64,000 nt of DNA from Paenibacillus odorifer. GTDB lineage: Bacteria; Bacillota; Bacilli; Paenibacillales; Paenibacillaceae. The translations under genes were made by a program, and so were the position numbers. Where the stretch lies: NCBI RefSeq assembly GCF_000758725.1, contig NZ_CP009428.1, forward strand, positions 1,860,001 through 1,924,000. Direction: 5' to 3'. The notes beneath the pieces are model-generated. The model had not been told where the DNA came from. It saw only the letters and a list, made by a program, of their open reading frames with translations, and ran no database searches. Positions 1 through 8,066 of this stretch are shown piece after piece (the first letter of the stretch is position 1; each line of letters starts with the position of its first letter).

Positions 1-1
1 T

Positions 2-1588
2 GCCGGGGAAACCATTTGGACGGCTGCTTTTTTTCCTCAAGAGGCGAAGGCTAGGAATACCGTGACGAAGGTTGTATACGAAGAAGCTGAGTCCATGCAC
101 CGATTGGCAGCTATCCTTGGAGTGAGTTATGAGCAATTGCTAAACAAGCGCTCTTCCCTTAAAGAACCTCTGCTTTGGCCATCCTCAGTGGGAAAAGGAC
201 CGCTCGCACTTACATCCGCACAAGCGGAAGAAGTGAGTGCATTGGGGATCGAGGGCGTAGGCGTGCTTCCTTTTGCTCGCAGATATGATGGGAACGCAAC
301 TGGACGGCAGTGGCTTGGATATTTATCGGAAGCGGTCCCAAACACTGGTGGGAAGGCTTCGCCATCGGGGCTGAGAATTCCGATGACAGGAACGGACGGG
401 TTAGAAAAGACCCTGGAGCCGTTGCTTCGAGGCGTCGGGCATACTGAGGCATACGCTCAGGTTGATGCGCACGGGCAACGTGTCCCGGGCAGTCCCATTC
501 AAGTACGAACCCCGGGCAATCCGTATTATCCGCTGTCTTTATATACAACGATTGATAAAAAGCTTCAGGAACAAATAGAGGAGTTAGCTGTCAAAGCTGG
601 AATGGAGGAAGGAGCCGTGGTGGTGTTAGACACCGGAACGGGAGATATTGAAGCCATGGTATCTTTACCTTTTTACGACCCAGAGAAGATATCCCCTGAA
701 GGGGGAGAGTGGAATAACCGGGCGCTGCAGGCTGCTGTACCTGGATCAATCTTCAAAATCGTCACAGCAGCAGCGGCACTAGAAGCCGAGGTCACCTCAG
801 CGGATGAGCTCTTCTATTGTTCAGGGCAATATGAGAAATATGGATTATCTTGTCTAAAAGGAAAAGGACACGGCGCCCTCACGCTGGCGCAAGGGTTCGC
901 CGTGTCCTGTAATACAGTATTTGCTGCGCTGGCAGAGCGCTTAAGTGGGGCGCAGCTTCAAGCGACAGCACTCGCGCTGGGGCTCGGAAGAGATATTAGC
1001 TGGCAAGCGGAGAATACGCTTGGTTTTCCAGTTCTTAAGCCACTATCCGGTGAGCAGAAGGGGACGATCTTCACTTCTTTGCTGCCGGATGATCCAGGCG
1101 CCAGAGTGCAGACGGCCATTGGGCAGCGAGATGTGCAAGTGACACCACTTCAGGCAGCCAACCTGGTAGTGACGTTACTGCATGGAGGGGAAGTGAGAGC
1201 GCCAAGAATTCTCCAGCGTGTGACCTTTGCAAATGGTCAAAAGCTAGAGGATCTGCCGGGTCATCTTTCCCCTTCAACTGCAGGGAGGATCTCAGAATCT
1301 ACAGCCCGCCAGCTGCTGTCCTGGATGCGTAAAGTTGTTACGGATGGAACCGGCACAAGTCTGCAGAGTACGAAATGGCCGGTTGCCGGGAAATCAGGTA
1401 CGGCACAAACCCTTGTTAAGGGTGTGCCGCGTAACAATCAATGGTTTATCGGCTATGGGCCGGTGGATCATCCCAGATATGCTGTGTCGGTAGCGGTTGA
1501 GAACGTTGCTCCGGACAGTTCACATCTAGCGGTTAAGCTGTTTGGTCAAGTGTTGGATTTACTATCATCGGTTCCCTCTGGAGCTTGA
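2..1588 (+). CDS. Penicillin-binding protein, transpeptidase domain (5' truncated)
   Basis: The frame is open from base 2, so the gene begins before the window; the GTG at 62 is only an internal codon. The visible ~528 residues hold the end of a dimerisation-type domain and a full penicillin-binding transpeptidase domain, which cross-links peptidoglycan outside the membrane. All three active-site motifs are present in order: SIFK (serine codon at 746-748), SCN (codons from 904) and KSGTAQT (from 1391). This arrangement is that of class B PBPs (PBP2/FtsI/SpoVD type). The signal/TM segment would lie upstream and is not seen, so the subclass cannot be decided. The 3' end overlaps the convergent permease gene by 43 bp. 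Confidence 0.9.
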   Translation, partial: AGETIWTAAFFPQEAKARNTVTKVVYEEAESMHRLAAILGVSYEQLLNKRSSLKEPLLWPSSVGKGPLALTSAQAEEVSALGIEGVGVLPFARRYDGNATGRQWLGYLSEAVPNTGGKASPSGLRIPMTGTDGLEKTLEPLLRGVGHTEAYAQVDAHGQRVPGSPIQVRTPGNPYYPLSLYTTIDKKLQEQIEELAVKAGMEEGAVVVLDTGTGDIEAMVSLPFYDPEKISPEGGEWNNRALQAAVPGSIFKIVTAAAALEAEVTSADELFYCSGQYEKYGLSCLKGKGHGALTLAQGFAVSCNTVFAALAERLSGAQLQATALALGLGRDISWQAENTLGFPVLKPLSGEQKGTIFTSLLPDDPGARVQTAIGQRDVQVTPLQAANLVVTLLHGGEVRAPRILQRVTFANGQKLEDLPGHLSPSTAGRISESTARQLLSWMRKVVTDGTGTSLQSTKWPVAGKSGTAQTLVKGVPRNNQWFIGYGPVDHPRYAVSVAVENVAPDSSHLAVKLFGQVLDLLSSVPSGA

Positions 1589-2742
1589 GGTTCAGGTGGT
1601 GGCGCAGAGCTGGTATGATTGGAAGCTGGACCGTTAGCAGCAAAGGGCGAAACGATAAATTCCTCTTGCGGAAGATAGATCCAGCTCTGAAGATACCCTT
1701 GTTGAATCAGTTCTTTTATCAGAATAAGCAGAATCGGCGACAGGATCAGACCGGCCATACCGAAAGCAGATGTGGACAGAATGACGAACGACAGCATAAG
1801 GAAAGCTGAGGATACGCCAATCGAATTCCCGGTAATCTTCGGCTCAAGCAGCTGTCTAACAATTAGTACAATGGCAAGGAGGATAATTAATCCGATAGCC
1901 AGTGAAGTATTGCCCACGATGAACAAATAGATGATCCAAGGGACTAAAATTGTCGTCACGCCAAGAAGCGGCAAAACATCAAATACAGCGCAGACTAACG
2001 CCATTGTGATTTCGTTGCCGGTTCGCAGAATAAATAAGCCAACCAGAACTATGGCAAAAGTAATGCTGATCAGAATAAGTTGTGCTTTTAAATAGGACCC
2101 GATGGCTTTAAAAACATTGCCTTGTAAAAAGGCAAAGGCGTTCTTAAAAGTTTTTGGCATTTTGTCATGCGCGATTTTACGCCAATCTTTGATCTCCATG
2201 CTAAGGAAAAATGCCAAAATGATGGCTATCCCGAAATTGGCCATGAAGGTGGAGAAGGAGCCAAGAATACCGGCCATATATTTTAGAAAAGTAATCAGCC
2301 ATCCTGTTAGGACATCCGTGGCATCTTTAAAGTAGCCGTTGACCTTGTTCGTAATATCGGGTGGCAAGTTATCTATTTTTTGCTGCAGGTAGGTCGTGGT
2401 CTCCACAAAATGCTGCTGCACCACATATGTATATTTAGGGAGGTTCTCTTGGAAGTGAAGGGCCTGGATCGTAATCAGTAGACCGGCACCAAATAATGTA
2501 CCTAACAGCACAATCAGAAAGAGCAACACTGAAATAGCGGAGGCGAAAGGTTTACCAAGACCACGGCGGTTCAAGAAGCGGGCCAAGGGTTCGATAAGCA
2601 AAAATACAAAAAAAGACAGGAATACAGGTGCAGCTAACTGGTACAGTTTACTAAAGGAGAACATAATTAAATAAACCGTGAGGACAATTAATCCGATGTC
2701 AAAAAATGTGCGCCAATATTTTTTGTATAACGGCAGCATAGA
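1546..2742 (-). CDS. AI-2E/PerM family membrane permease, YtvI-like
   Basis: A 398-residue polytopic membrane protein. It has two N-terminal hydrophobic segments, a soluble loop of about 100 residues, then several more membrane segments including the family hallmark DVLPLLGVTTILVPW and a later EPKITGNSIGVS stretch. These mark the AI-2E transporter (UPF0118) family; YtvI of Bacillus is a sporulation-associated member with a similar DxLPxLG motif. The ATG at 2742 is preferred over one 19 codons upstream because AAGGGAG lies 12 nt before it and the mature-like MLPLYKKYW start fits the family. The C-terminus is proline/serine-rich and extends into the 3' end of the convergent PBP gene. The substrate is unknown. 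Confidence 0.85.
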   Translation of the reverse strand, partial: SMLPLYKKYWRTFFDIGLIVLTVYLIMFSFSKLYQLAAPVFLSFFVFLLIEPLARFLNRRGLGKPFASAISVLLFLIVLLGTLFGAGLLITIQALHFQENLPKYTYVVQQHFVETTTYLQQKIDNLPPDITNKVNGYFKDATDVLTGWLITFLKYMAGILGSFSTFMANFGIAIILAFFLSMEIKDWRKIAHDKMPKTFKNAFAFLQGNVFKAIGSYLKAQLILISITFAIVLVGLFILRTGNEITMALVCAVFDVLPLLGVTTILVPWIIYLFIVGNTSLAIGLIILLAIVLIVRQLLEPKITGNSIGVSSAFLMLSFVILSTSAFGMAGLILSPILLILIKELIQQGYLQSWIYLPQEEFIVSPFAANGPASNHTSSAPPPEPQAPEGTDDSKSNT

Positions 2743-2949
2743 TATAAACAACTCCCTTTTTTTTATAAGTGGATATGCCAGGTTGATTACATTGTACATG
2801 ATTTTACTTTAAAAGCGTCTATTTCTTTGATACATGTGTTAAAATAGGGGGTAACGTTTTTTTTATTCTACTTCACTTGGCCGTTTCACAGGTTCTGCTT
2901 GCAGACATTAGGCGAGCCAAAGTCAACTCTGGAAAAGCGGGGAATTAAT

Positions 2950-4350
2950 ATGCAGACTTTGCTGCTCTGGTTATTTTACATCTCATCATTTTATGCTTTT
3001 ATCCCTGGTATGATCAGCCGGATTTTTGGTTACCGTGTCTTTCGTAAAGGAACTGGGCGAAATGAATTCGCTCTGACCTTCGATGATGGACCTGATCCTC
3101 GATTTACACCATTACTGCTGGAATTACTGAAGAGGTATGATGCAAAAGCGACCTTTTTTGTAGTAGGCTCTAATGCTGAACGTTATCCTGATCTTATTCA
3201 GCGTATCCATGATGAGGGACATCTCATCGGGATTCATAATTATGTTCACAAGACGAACTGGCTCATGCGGCCAGCAACCGTCCGCCGGCAGATTCAACGT
3301 ACGAATGATATTATTTATAATATTATTGGCGAACGCAGTACGTATTACCGTCCACCTTGGGGCATTGTCAATTTATTTGATATTTCCAAACGACGCCAAG
3401 TTGAAATTGTGCTTTGGTCGGCAATGTTTGGCGATTGGCGTGAGAAGCTCGGCGCCGAAAAACTTACTGAGAAGATGCTGGCCCGTCTAAATCCCGGGGA
3501 AGTGATGTTGTTGCATGATAGCGGCACAACGCTGGGTGCAGATGCGGATGCTCCAGGGAATATGCTTGTGGCTCTTGAGCAGACACTGGAGGAAGCCCGT
3601 AAACGGGGACTCCGCAGCATTCGGATTGACGAAATGATTAAGATGGCTGAGACGTCACCTATCCGGCGCTTATCTTTTGGTAAACGGGTGCTTGTAGGAC
3701 TTTGGTTAGCTTGGGAACAGGTATTTCAAGCTCTTTTTCATCTCCAAACGATTACTCCGTCAGATCCTTTCCTGCATTATCGGATGCGGAAATATCAGGG
3801 CGAACCGGTTGAACTCGAGGGTGGAGCACTGCTCCGTAAAGGTGACAAAGTCATTGAGCTGCACATCGATAATAAACAGCTGTTCGAATTAGGAATTCAT
3901 TCACGTTCTTCCGCTCAACTTGCGATTCGAATGATCCGCAGAATGGAAAAGGATCTGCCCATTCTTGCTGAGATCATTGCCAAAGATGTGGATCTTGCAG
4001 AAGCCAAAGCGCTTTACGGGGTCAGCATGATTAACCGGGGACCGGAGAAATTCGGCTTTACCGTACGCGATTTGCCGGATGGCTTATTCGCACGTTCCTC
4101 TAAATTTTACTTAAGGATCCTGTTAAGTGTGATTCATCCAGCAGGTGGGGCAAGGCTTAAAGAACGGAGCGAGGTCCTTGTGCCGAAGCTTATCCTGATG
4201 CCTGTCTCAGAGCTGCTCAAAAAGATGAATCAACAGCTGCCTCATCATCCGAAAACTGCAAAAAAACGCAAATCGCAACAGGAAGAATCGTTGTCACTTA
4301 ATGATTCGGTTGCGGAAGTAGAAATGCCAGGTGCGACAGTAACAAATTGA
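2950..4350 (+). CDS. Polysaccharide deacetylase with C-terminal YkoP-like domain
   Basis: A 466-residue protein beginning with a hydrophobic anchor (MQTLLLWLFYISSFYAF). A NodB-type carbohydrate esterase domain follows: LTFDDGPDP (metal-binding Asp pair), HNYVH (the HxxxH metal motif) and RPPWG. Such enzymes remove N-acetyl groups from chitin-like or peptidoglycan sugars at the cell surface. After about residue 265 a second conserved region of ~150 residues resembles the YkoP-type domain; its function is not established. A basic, Lys/Gln-rich tail follows. The ATG at 2950 is chosen over a TTG 51 nt upstream because the hydrophobic segment starts there and GCGGGG precedes it. Monocistronic, with its own terminator downstream. 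Confidence 0.85.
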   Translation: MQTLLLWLFYISSFYAFIPGMISRIFGYRVFRKGTGRNEFALTFDDGPDPRFTPLLLELLKRYDAKATFFVVGSNAERYPDLIQRIHDEGHLIGIHNYVHKTNWLMRPATVRRQIQRTNDIIYNIIGERSTYYRPPWGIVNLFDISKRRQVEIVLWSAMFGDWREKLGAEKLTEKMLARLNPGEVMLLHDSGTTLGADADAPGNMLVALEQTLEEARKRGLRSIRIDEMIKMAETSPIRRLSFGKRVLVGLWLAWEQVFQALFHLQTITPSDPFLHYRMRKYQGEPVELEGGALLRKGDKVIELHIDNKQLFELGIHSRSSAQLAIRMIRRMEKDLPILAEIIAKDVDLAEAKALYGVSMINRGPEKFGFTVRDLPDGLFARSSKFYLRILLSVIHPAGGARLKERSEVLVPKLILMPVSELLKKMNQQLPHHPKTAKKRKSQQEESLSLNDSVAEVEMPGATVTN

Positions 4351-4394
4351 TTCATGATCTTATTGATAAATATTATACAGTGGACGTGTAAAGA

Positions 4395-4435
4395 GATGTT
4401 CTACAATCCAACGTTGGGTTGTGGAACATTTTTTT
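4395..4435 (+). terminator. Rho-independent terminator of the deacetylase gene
   Basis: Inverted repeat ATGTTCTACAATCCAA / TTGGGTTGTGGAACAT around a CG centre (with G-T pairs), followed by seven T residues. Confidence 0.85.
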
Positions 4436-4446
4436 GTTGGGATAAT

Positions 4447-4500
4447 TAAAAAAAGAGCAGCCCGCCAGTAAAAATACTAAGGTGGGACTGCTCTTGCTTG
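4447..4500 (-). terminator. Terminator of ilvD
   Basis: Read on the minus strand, AAGAGCAGTCCCACC pairs with GGCGGGCTGCTCTT across a short A/T loop with one bulge, and a run of T follows. Confidence 0.8.
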
Positions 4501-4527
4501 TTTTAATATTCTTTTCTGCTAAAGGGA

Positions 4528-6213
4528 TTAGATCTTCAGCACAGCGCCGTTACTTGCGTTGGTAACCATTTTGGAGTAACGAGCCAGGTAACCAGTTTTA
4601 ACTTTAGGTTCGAATTCTTTCCAACCTGTACGACGAACTGCTAATACTTCTTCTTCAACCAGCAATTCAATCTTCCGGTTGTTGAGATCCAGTTCAATGA
4701 TGTCTCCATCCTCAACAAAAGCGATCGGACCGCCTTCAGCTGCTTCTGGAGAGATATGACCGATACTGATTCCGCGGGAAGCCCCCGAGAAACGACCGTC
4801 TGTAATCAGACCGACCTTAGCACCCAGCCCCATACCCACGATTTGTGAAGTAGGCGCCAGCATTTCCGGCATTCCAGGTCCGCCCTTAGGACCTTCATAG
4901 CGGATAACGACTACATGGCCTTCTTTAACTTTACCGTTGGCGATACCTTCCAGTGCAGCTTCTTGGGAATCAAAGCAGATCGCAGGACCTTTATGATATC
5001 CGCCTACTGAAGCATCAACTGCACCAACCTTGATGATAGAACCCTCAGGAGCCAAGTTTCCGTAAAGTACGGCCAGACCGCCTCTTTCGGAGTAAGGGTT
5101 GTCGATAGTATGAATTACGGAAGTATCTTGGATCTCGTGTCCGATTACGTTCTCGGCTAATGTTTTGCCGGTAACGGTCATACATTCCCCGAACAGAGCA
5201 CCTGGTTTCTTCAGCAGTTCATTCAATACAGCACTAACGCCGCCCGCACGGTCCACATCTTCGATAAAGATATCAGAAGCTGGAGCCAGCTTAGCCAGAT
5301 ATGGAACACGGTTTGCAACTTCGTTAATGCGTTCAAGCGGATAATCGATACCTGCTTCTTGAGCTAATGCAAGGGTGTGCAGCACTGTGTTAGTAGAACC
5401 ACCCATTGCCATATCCAGTGCAAATGCGTTATCAAGGGATTCTTTAGTTACGATATCTCTTGGTTTAAGATCCAGCTTAATCAATTCCATCAGTTGTGTT
5501 GCGGATCTGCGAACAAATTCTCTACGCTCATCAGCAACAGCCAAAATTGTACCGTTACCTGGCAATGCCAGTCCAAGTGCTTCTGCAAGGCAGTTCATGG
5601 AGTTGGCAGTGAACATTCCGGAACAAGATCCACAGGTTGGACAACCGAATTGTTCTAATTCAAGCAACTCTGCATCGTTGATTTTGCCGACTTGGTGAGC
5701 ACCAACGCCTTCAAATACCGAGGTCAGAGAGAGCTTGTTACCTTTACTATCTACGCCGGCTTTCATTGGGCCGCCGCTTACGAACATGGTTGGGATGTTA
5801 ACACGCAGTGCGCCCATCATCATGCCCGGTGTAATTTTATCACAGTTAGGGATGCAGACCATGCCATCGAACCAATGCGCGGAAACTACGGTTTCCAAGG
5901 CGTCAGCGATGATCTCGCGGCTTGGCAGTGAATAACGCATGCCGATATGTCCCATAGCAATTCCGTCATCTACGCCGATCGTATTGAATTCAAAAGGAAC
6001 GCCACCAGCTTCGCGAATCGCTTCCTTAACGATTTTACCGAACTCTTGCAAATGCACATGCCCTGGAACAATATCAATATAGGAATTGCAGACCGCAATA
6101 AACGGCTTTCCGAAATCTTCTTCTTTTACTCCGGCTGCTCTCAGGAGACTACGGTGTGGAGCACGGTCAAAGCCTTTTTTAATCATGTCTGAACGCATTT
6201 TCTTGGCTGCCAT
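4528..6213 (-). CDS. ilvD: Dihydroxy-acid dehydratase
   Basis: A 561-residue enzyme matching IlvD in length (558 in B. subtilis). It dehydrates 2,3-dihydroxy acids to 2-keto acids in valine, leucine and isoleucine synthesis. Family signatures are visible: the cluster-binding cysteines in [14 protein letters not shown] and [19 protein letters not shown], and the C-terminal [20 protein letters not shown] block. The ATG at 6213 is preferred over the frame start 11 codons upstream: a GGGGGG ribosome site sits just before it and [14 protein letters not shown] matches family N-termini. The gene stands alone rather than in an ilv-leu operon. No T-box core was found in the leader. Confidence 0.97.
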   Translation of the reverse strand: MAAKKMRSDMIKKGFDRAPHRSLLRAAGVKEEDFGKPFIAVCNSYIDIVPGHVHLQEFGKIVKEAIREAGGVPFEFNTIGVDDGIAMGHIGMRYSLPSREIIADALETVVSAHWFDGMVCIPNCDKITPGMMMGALRVNIPTMFVSGGPMKAGVDSKGNKLSLTSVFEGVGAHQVGKINDAELLELEQFGCPTCGSCSGMFTANSMNCLAEALGLALPGNGTILAVADERREFVRRSATQLMELIKLDLKPRDIVTKESLDNAFALDMAMGGSTNTVLHTLALAQEAGIDYPLERINEVANRVPYLAKLAPASDIFIEDVDRAGGVSAVLNELLKKPGALFGECMTVTGKTLAENVIGHEIQDTSVIHTIDNPYSERGGLAVLYGNLAPEGSIIKVGAVDASVGGYHKGPAICFDSQEAALEGIANGKVKEGHVVVIRYEGPKGGPGMPEMLAPTSQIVGMGLGAKVGLITDGRFSGASRGISIGHISPEAAEGGPIAFVEDGDIIELDLNNRKIELLVEEEVLAVRRTGWKEFEPKVKTGYLARYSKMVTNASNGAVLKI

Positions 6214-6707
6214 AATGACATTCCCCCCTAAATGAATTTCAATCAAATATAGTGTCGCATTAACGCAATGAACTCCAAAGACCTGCGTATATACGGTTTA
6301 TAGAAAGAACGGGGACCTGCTTCCTGAATAAGAAAAGCGATGCCGTTTCTATAAAAAAAGCCGCTGTTTTGGTATAAACAGTTACCGCCTAAAATGAACG
6401 GAGAAGTCATTGTTATTAGTGAGTCTATCACAAAGAGCACGTTTTTTCTACCGGACAATGTGAAGTTTGTCGATTGACGCAAAGCGTGGGAAGTGGAGGA
6501 AAAGCTCATTTTCGAAAGGAAAGTGCTTTATTTGGAAAATGGATCAGGGTTCGGATGTATCTATTTACCACTCTAGACAACTTTAGGAGAGCTGAGTATG
6601 ATGGGAGTTATTATTTTATGGGAGGTGCTGGAAAATCGGGATTTGTGTATTATTATCGCCGCGGTGGATCGTTTTTACGGGGATGAAAAGCTAAGGAGGG
6701 AAAGGGA
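6214..6707. other. Intergenic region between ilvD and the sugar locus
   Basis: No convincing gene; short frames on either strand lack ribosome sites and family features. On the minus strand (the ilvD leader) 6300-6353 forms a long hairpin (TATAGAAACGG pairing with CCGTTCTTTCTATA, two bases bulged). Immediately upstream in that transcript, CTGTTT/AAACAG (about 6364-6384) is followed by seven T, which resembles an attenuator. No clear sigma-A promoter was recognised. Confidence 0.4.
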
Positions 6708-7661
6708 ATGTCACAGCGTACAACTTATTTAAATCCAATTGTAGCAAGCTCAGGAGACCCATGGGTATTCAAACATACCGATGGATATTATTACTTTATG
6801 GCCACAAAAGCTAAATGTCTGGAGCTGACGAGATCTAGAACCTTGACCGGCCTTGCGGAGGGCGACAAGAAAGTGATCTGGTCTCCCGAACCGGGGGGCA
6901 GCTACAGTTACAATCTGTGGGCGCCGGAAATTCATCATTTGGACAACAAATGGTACATTTACTACACTGCGAATGACGGAGGAGGCGACGATTCACGACG
7001 GATTTGCGTGCTGGAGAATGAAGAGGCAAACCCGCTGGAAGGGCAGTGGGTATGGAGAGGTGCTTTGCAGACACCTGTCCCAGGGTTGGATGGAACAGTA
7101 ATGTCATTGCGGGATCAGCTGTACTTTCTGTATGCGGGATATGGTCATTTCCCTGATTATGGGTCGGCTATTTACATTATGCGAATGAGTAATCCTTGGA
7201 CCTTGGAAGGGGAACATCACCTGCTTACCGCTCCAACTCTGTCATGGGAGAAGCAAGGTGGCATGGCGATTAACGAAGGTCCGGTAATTTTGCGGCGCAA
7301 CAATCGTATTTTCATGGTTTATTCGGCAAGTACGACTTGGTCTGAGGATTATGCACTAGGGATGCTCACCATGAGCGAAGCGGCAGATCCTTTGCAACCG
7401 CTGTCATGGGAAAAATCAATGTCGCCTGTATTTTGCAAAAGTGTAGAGAACGGGATTTTTGCCACGGGGCACAATAGCTTCACACGATCTCCTGATGGCA
7501 AGGAAGATTGGATAGTCTATCATGCGCTTCCTTCCGCTGGAGCGGATGTGTCTTTGCGAGCAACCCGTATCCAGAAATTTGGGTGGAAGGTGGATGGGAC
7601 ACCGGATTTTGGGGTTCCTTGTAGGGATACGCTTGCTCAGACCGTACCGTCGGGAGAATAA
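6708..7661 (+). CDS. Glycoside hydrolase family 43, exo-arabinofuranosidase-like (cytoplasmic)
   Basis: A 317-residue single-domain GH43 five-bladed propeller enzyme. The three catalytic acids of the family are recognisable: Asp17 in GDPWVFKHTDG, Asp128 in GLDGTVM and Glu190 in INEGPV. The WAPEIHHLDNKWYIYY stretch is typical of family members that release L-arabinofuranose from the ends of arabinan or arabino-oligosaccharides; that substrate is inferred from family resemblance. There is no signal peptide, so it probably acts on imported oligosaccharides. AAGGAGGG precedes the ATG. It has its own terminator, then the ABC importer operon follows. A secreted relative lies at 15405. Confidence 0.9.
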   Translation: MSQRTTYLNPIVASSGDPWVFKHTDGYYYFMATKAKCLELTRSRTLTGLAEGDKKVIWSPEPGGSYSYNLWAPEIHHLDNKWYIYYTANDGGGDDSRRICVLENEEANPLEGQWVWRGALQTPVPGLDGTVMSLRDQLYFLYAGYGHFPDYGSAIYIMRMSNPWTLEGEHHLLTAPTLSWEKQGGMAINEGPVILRRNNRIFMVYSASTTWSEDYALGMLTMSEAADPLQPLSWEKSMSPVFCKSVENGIFATGHNSFTRSPDGKEDWIVYHALPSAGADVSLRATRIQKFGWKVDGTPDFGVPCRDTLAQTVPSGE

Positions 7662-7684
7662 GAATAAAACAGAAAAACAAGATT

Positions 7685-7728
7685 GAAAAGGCCATTCATT
7701 ACAGAAAAACTGTAATGAATGGCCTTTT
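7685..7728 (+). terminator. Terminator of the first GH43 gene
   Basis: Strong hairpin AAAAGGCCATTCATTACAG / CTGTAATGAATGGCCTTTT with an AAAAA loop. The inner part of the stem is the same 15-mer, TACAGAAAAACTGTA, that recurs just after the next promoter. Confidence 0.9.
7700..7714. promoter_or_regulatory. Palindrome TACAGAAAAACTGTA, copy 1
   Basis: Identical to the palindrome at 7951-7965, 251 bp downstream. It forms the tip of the terminator hairpin here, so its identity with the second copy may be operator function or coincidence of the hairpin sequence. Confidence 0.4.
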
Positions 7729-7902
7729 CATGTAATGCAGATATTTTTATTCGCTGTCGATAATAATTGACGAAAAACGCCTGTGTTATAAGGGTTTTTT
7801 CGCCAAAATACAGGGTGTTTAGTACGTTTTTTTAATAGGTTTGTAGTTGGTGTAGCCATATATTTGTTTGAGAAAAGTTCGTAAGATTACAAAATTATTG
7901 TA

Positions 7903-7916
7903 TGAAAGCGTTGACA
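7903..7916 (+). promoter_or_regulatory. Catabolite-responsive element (cre)
   Basis: TGAAAGCGTTGACA fits the Bacillus cre consensus TGWNANCGNTNWCA at every position and includes the whole -35 box of the operon promoter. CcpA bound here would block RNA polymerase, giving repression when preferred sugars are present. The match is seen; CcpA binding is inferred. Confidence 0.8.
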
Positions 7917-7939
7917 TATGGATTTTGGATGCTTATAAT
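7911..7939 (+). promoter_or_regulatory. Consensus sigma-A promoter of the ABC importer / GH2 / GH43 operon
   Basis: TTGACA at 7911-7916, 17-bp spacer, TATAAT at 7934-7939: both hexamers exactly match the sigma-A consensus. Predicted start near 7946, giving a ~120-nt leader before the lipoprotein gene. Confidence 0.88.
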
Positions 7940-7949
7940 TCGATCTGAG

Positions 7950-7966
7950 ATACAGAAAAACTGTAT
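7950..7966. promoter_or_regulatory. Candidate operator, perfect palindrome at the transcript start
   Basis: ATACAG-AAAAA-CTGTAT lies about 5-20 bp after the predicted transcription start, a typical repressor position. The ArsR-type regulator at 16945 is the obvious candidate to bind it, but nothing in the sequence proves this. Confidence 0.55.
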
Positions 7967-8066
7967 TAATCAAGGGGAGTTATCTACAGGGCAAAAAGGA
8001 GCGTGGTTCCAAGCTTTGGATTTGCTTAAGGCGTTGTGGCAAATATTTTATAGTGGGAGGTTAAGT

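Noticed and set aside
6243..6509. 88-codon minus-strand frame upstream of ilvD
   Set aside because: No ribosome site and no family features; it overlaps the structured ilvD leader.
6474..6686. 70-codon plus-strand frame before the first GH43 gene
   Set aside because: Starts with TTG without a ribosome site and has an unnatural composition.
7902..8066. Upstream extension of the sugar-binding lipoprotein
   Set aside because: It covers the promoter, operator and leader; the lipoprotein signal begins at the ATG at 8067 with a good ribosome site.
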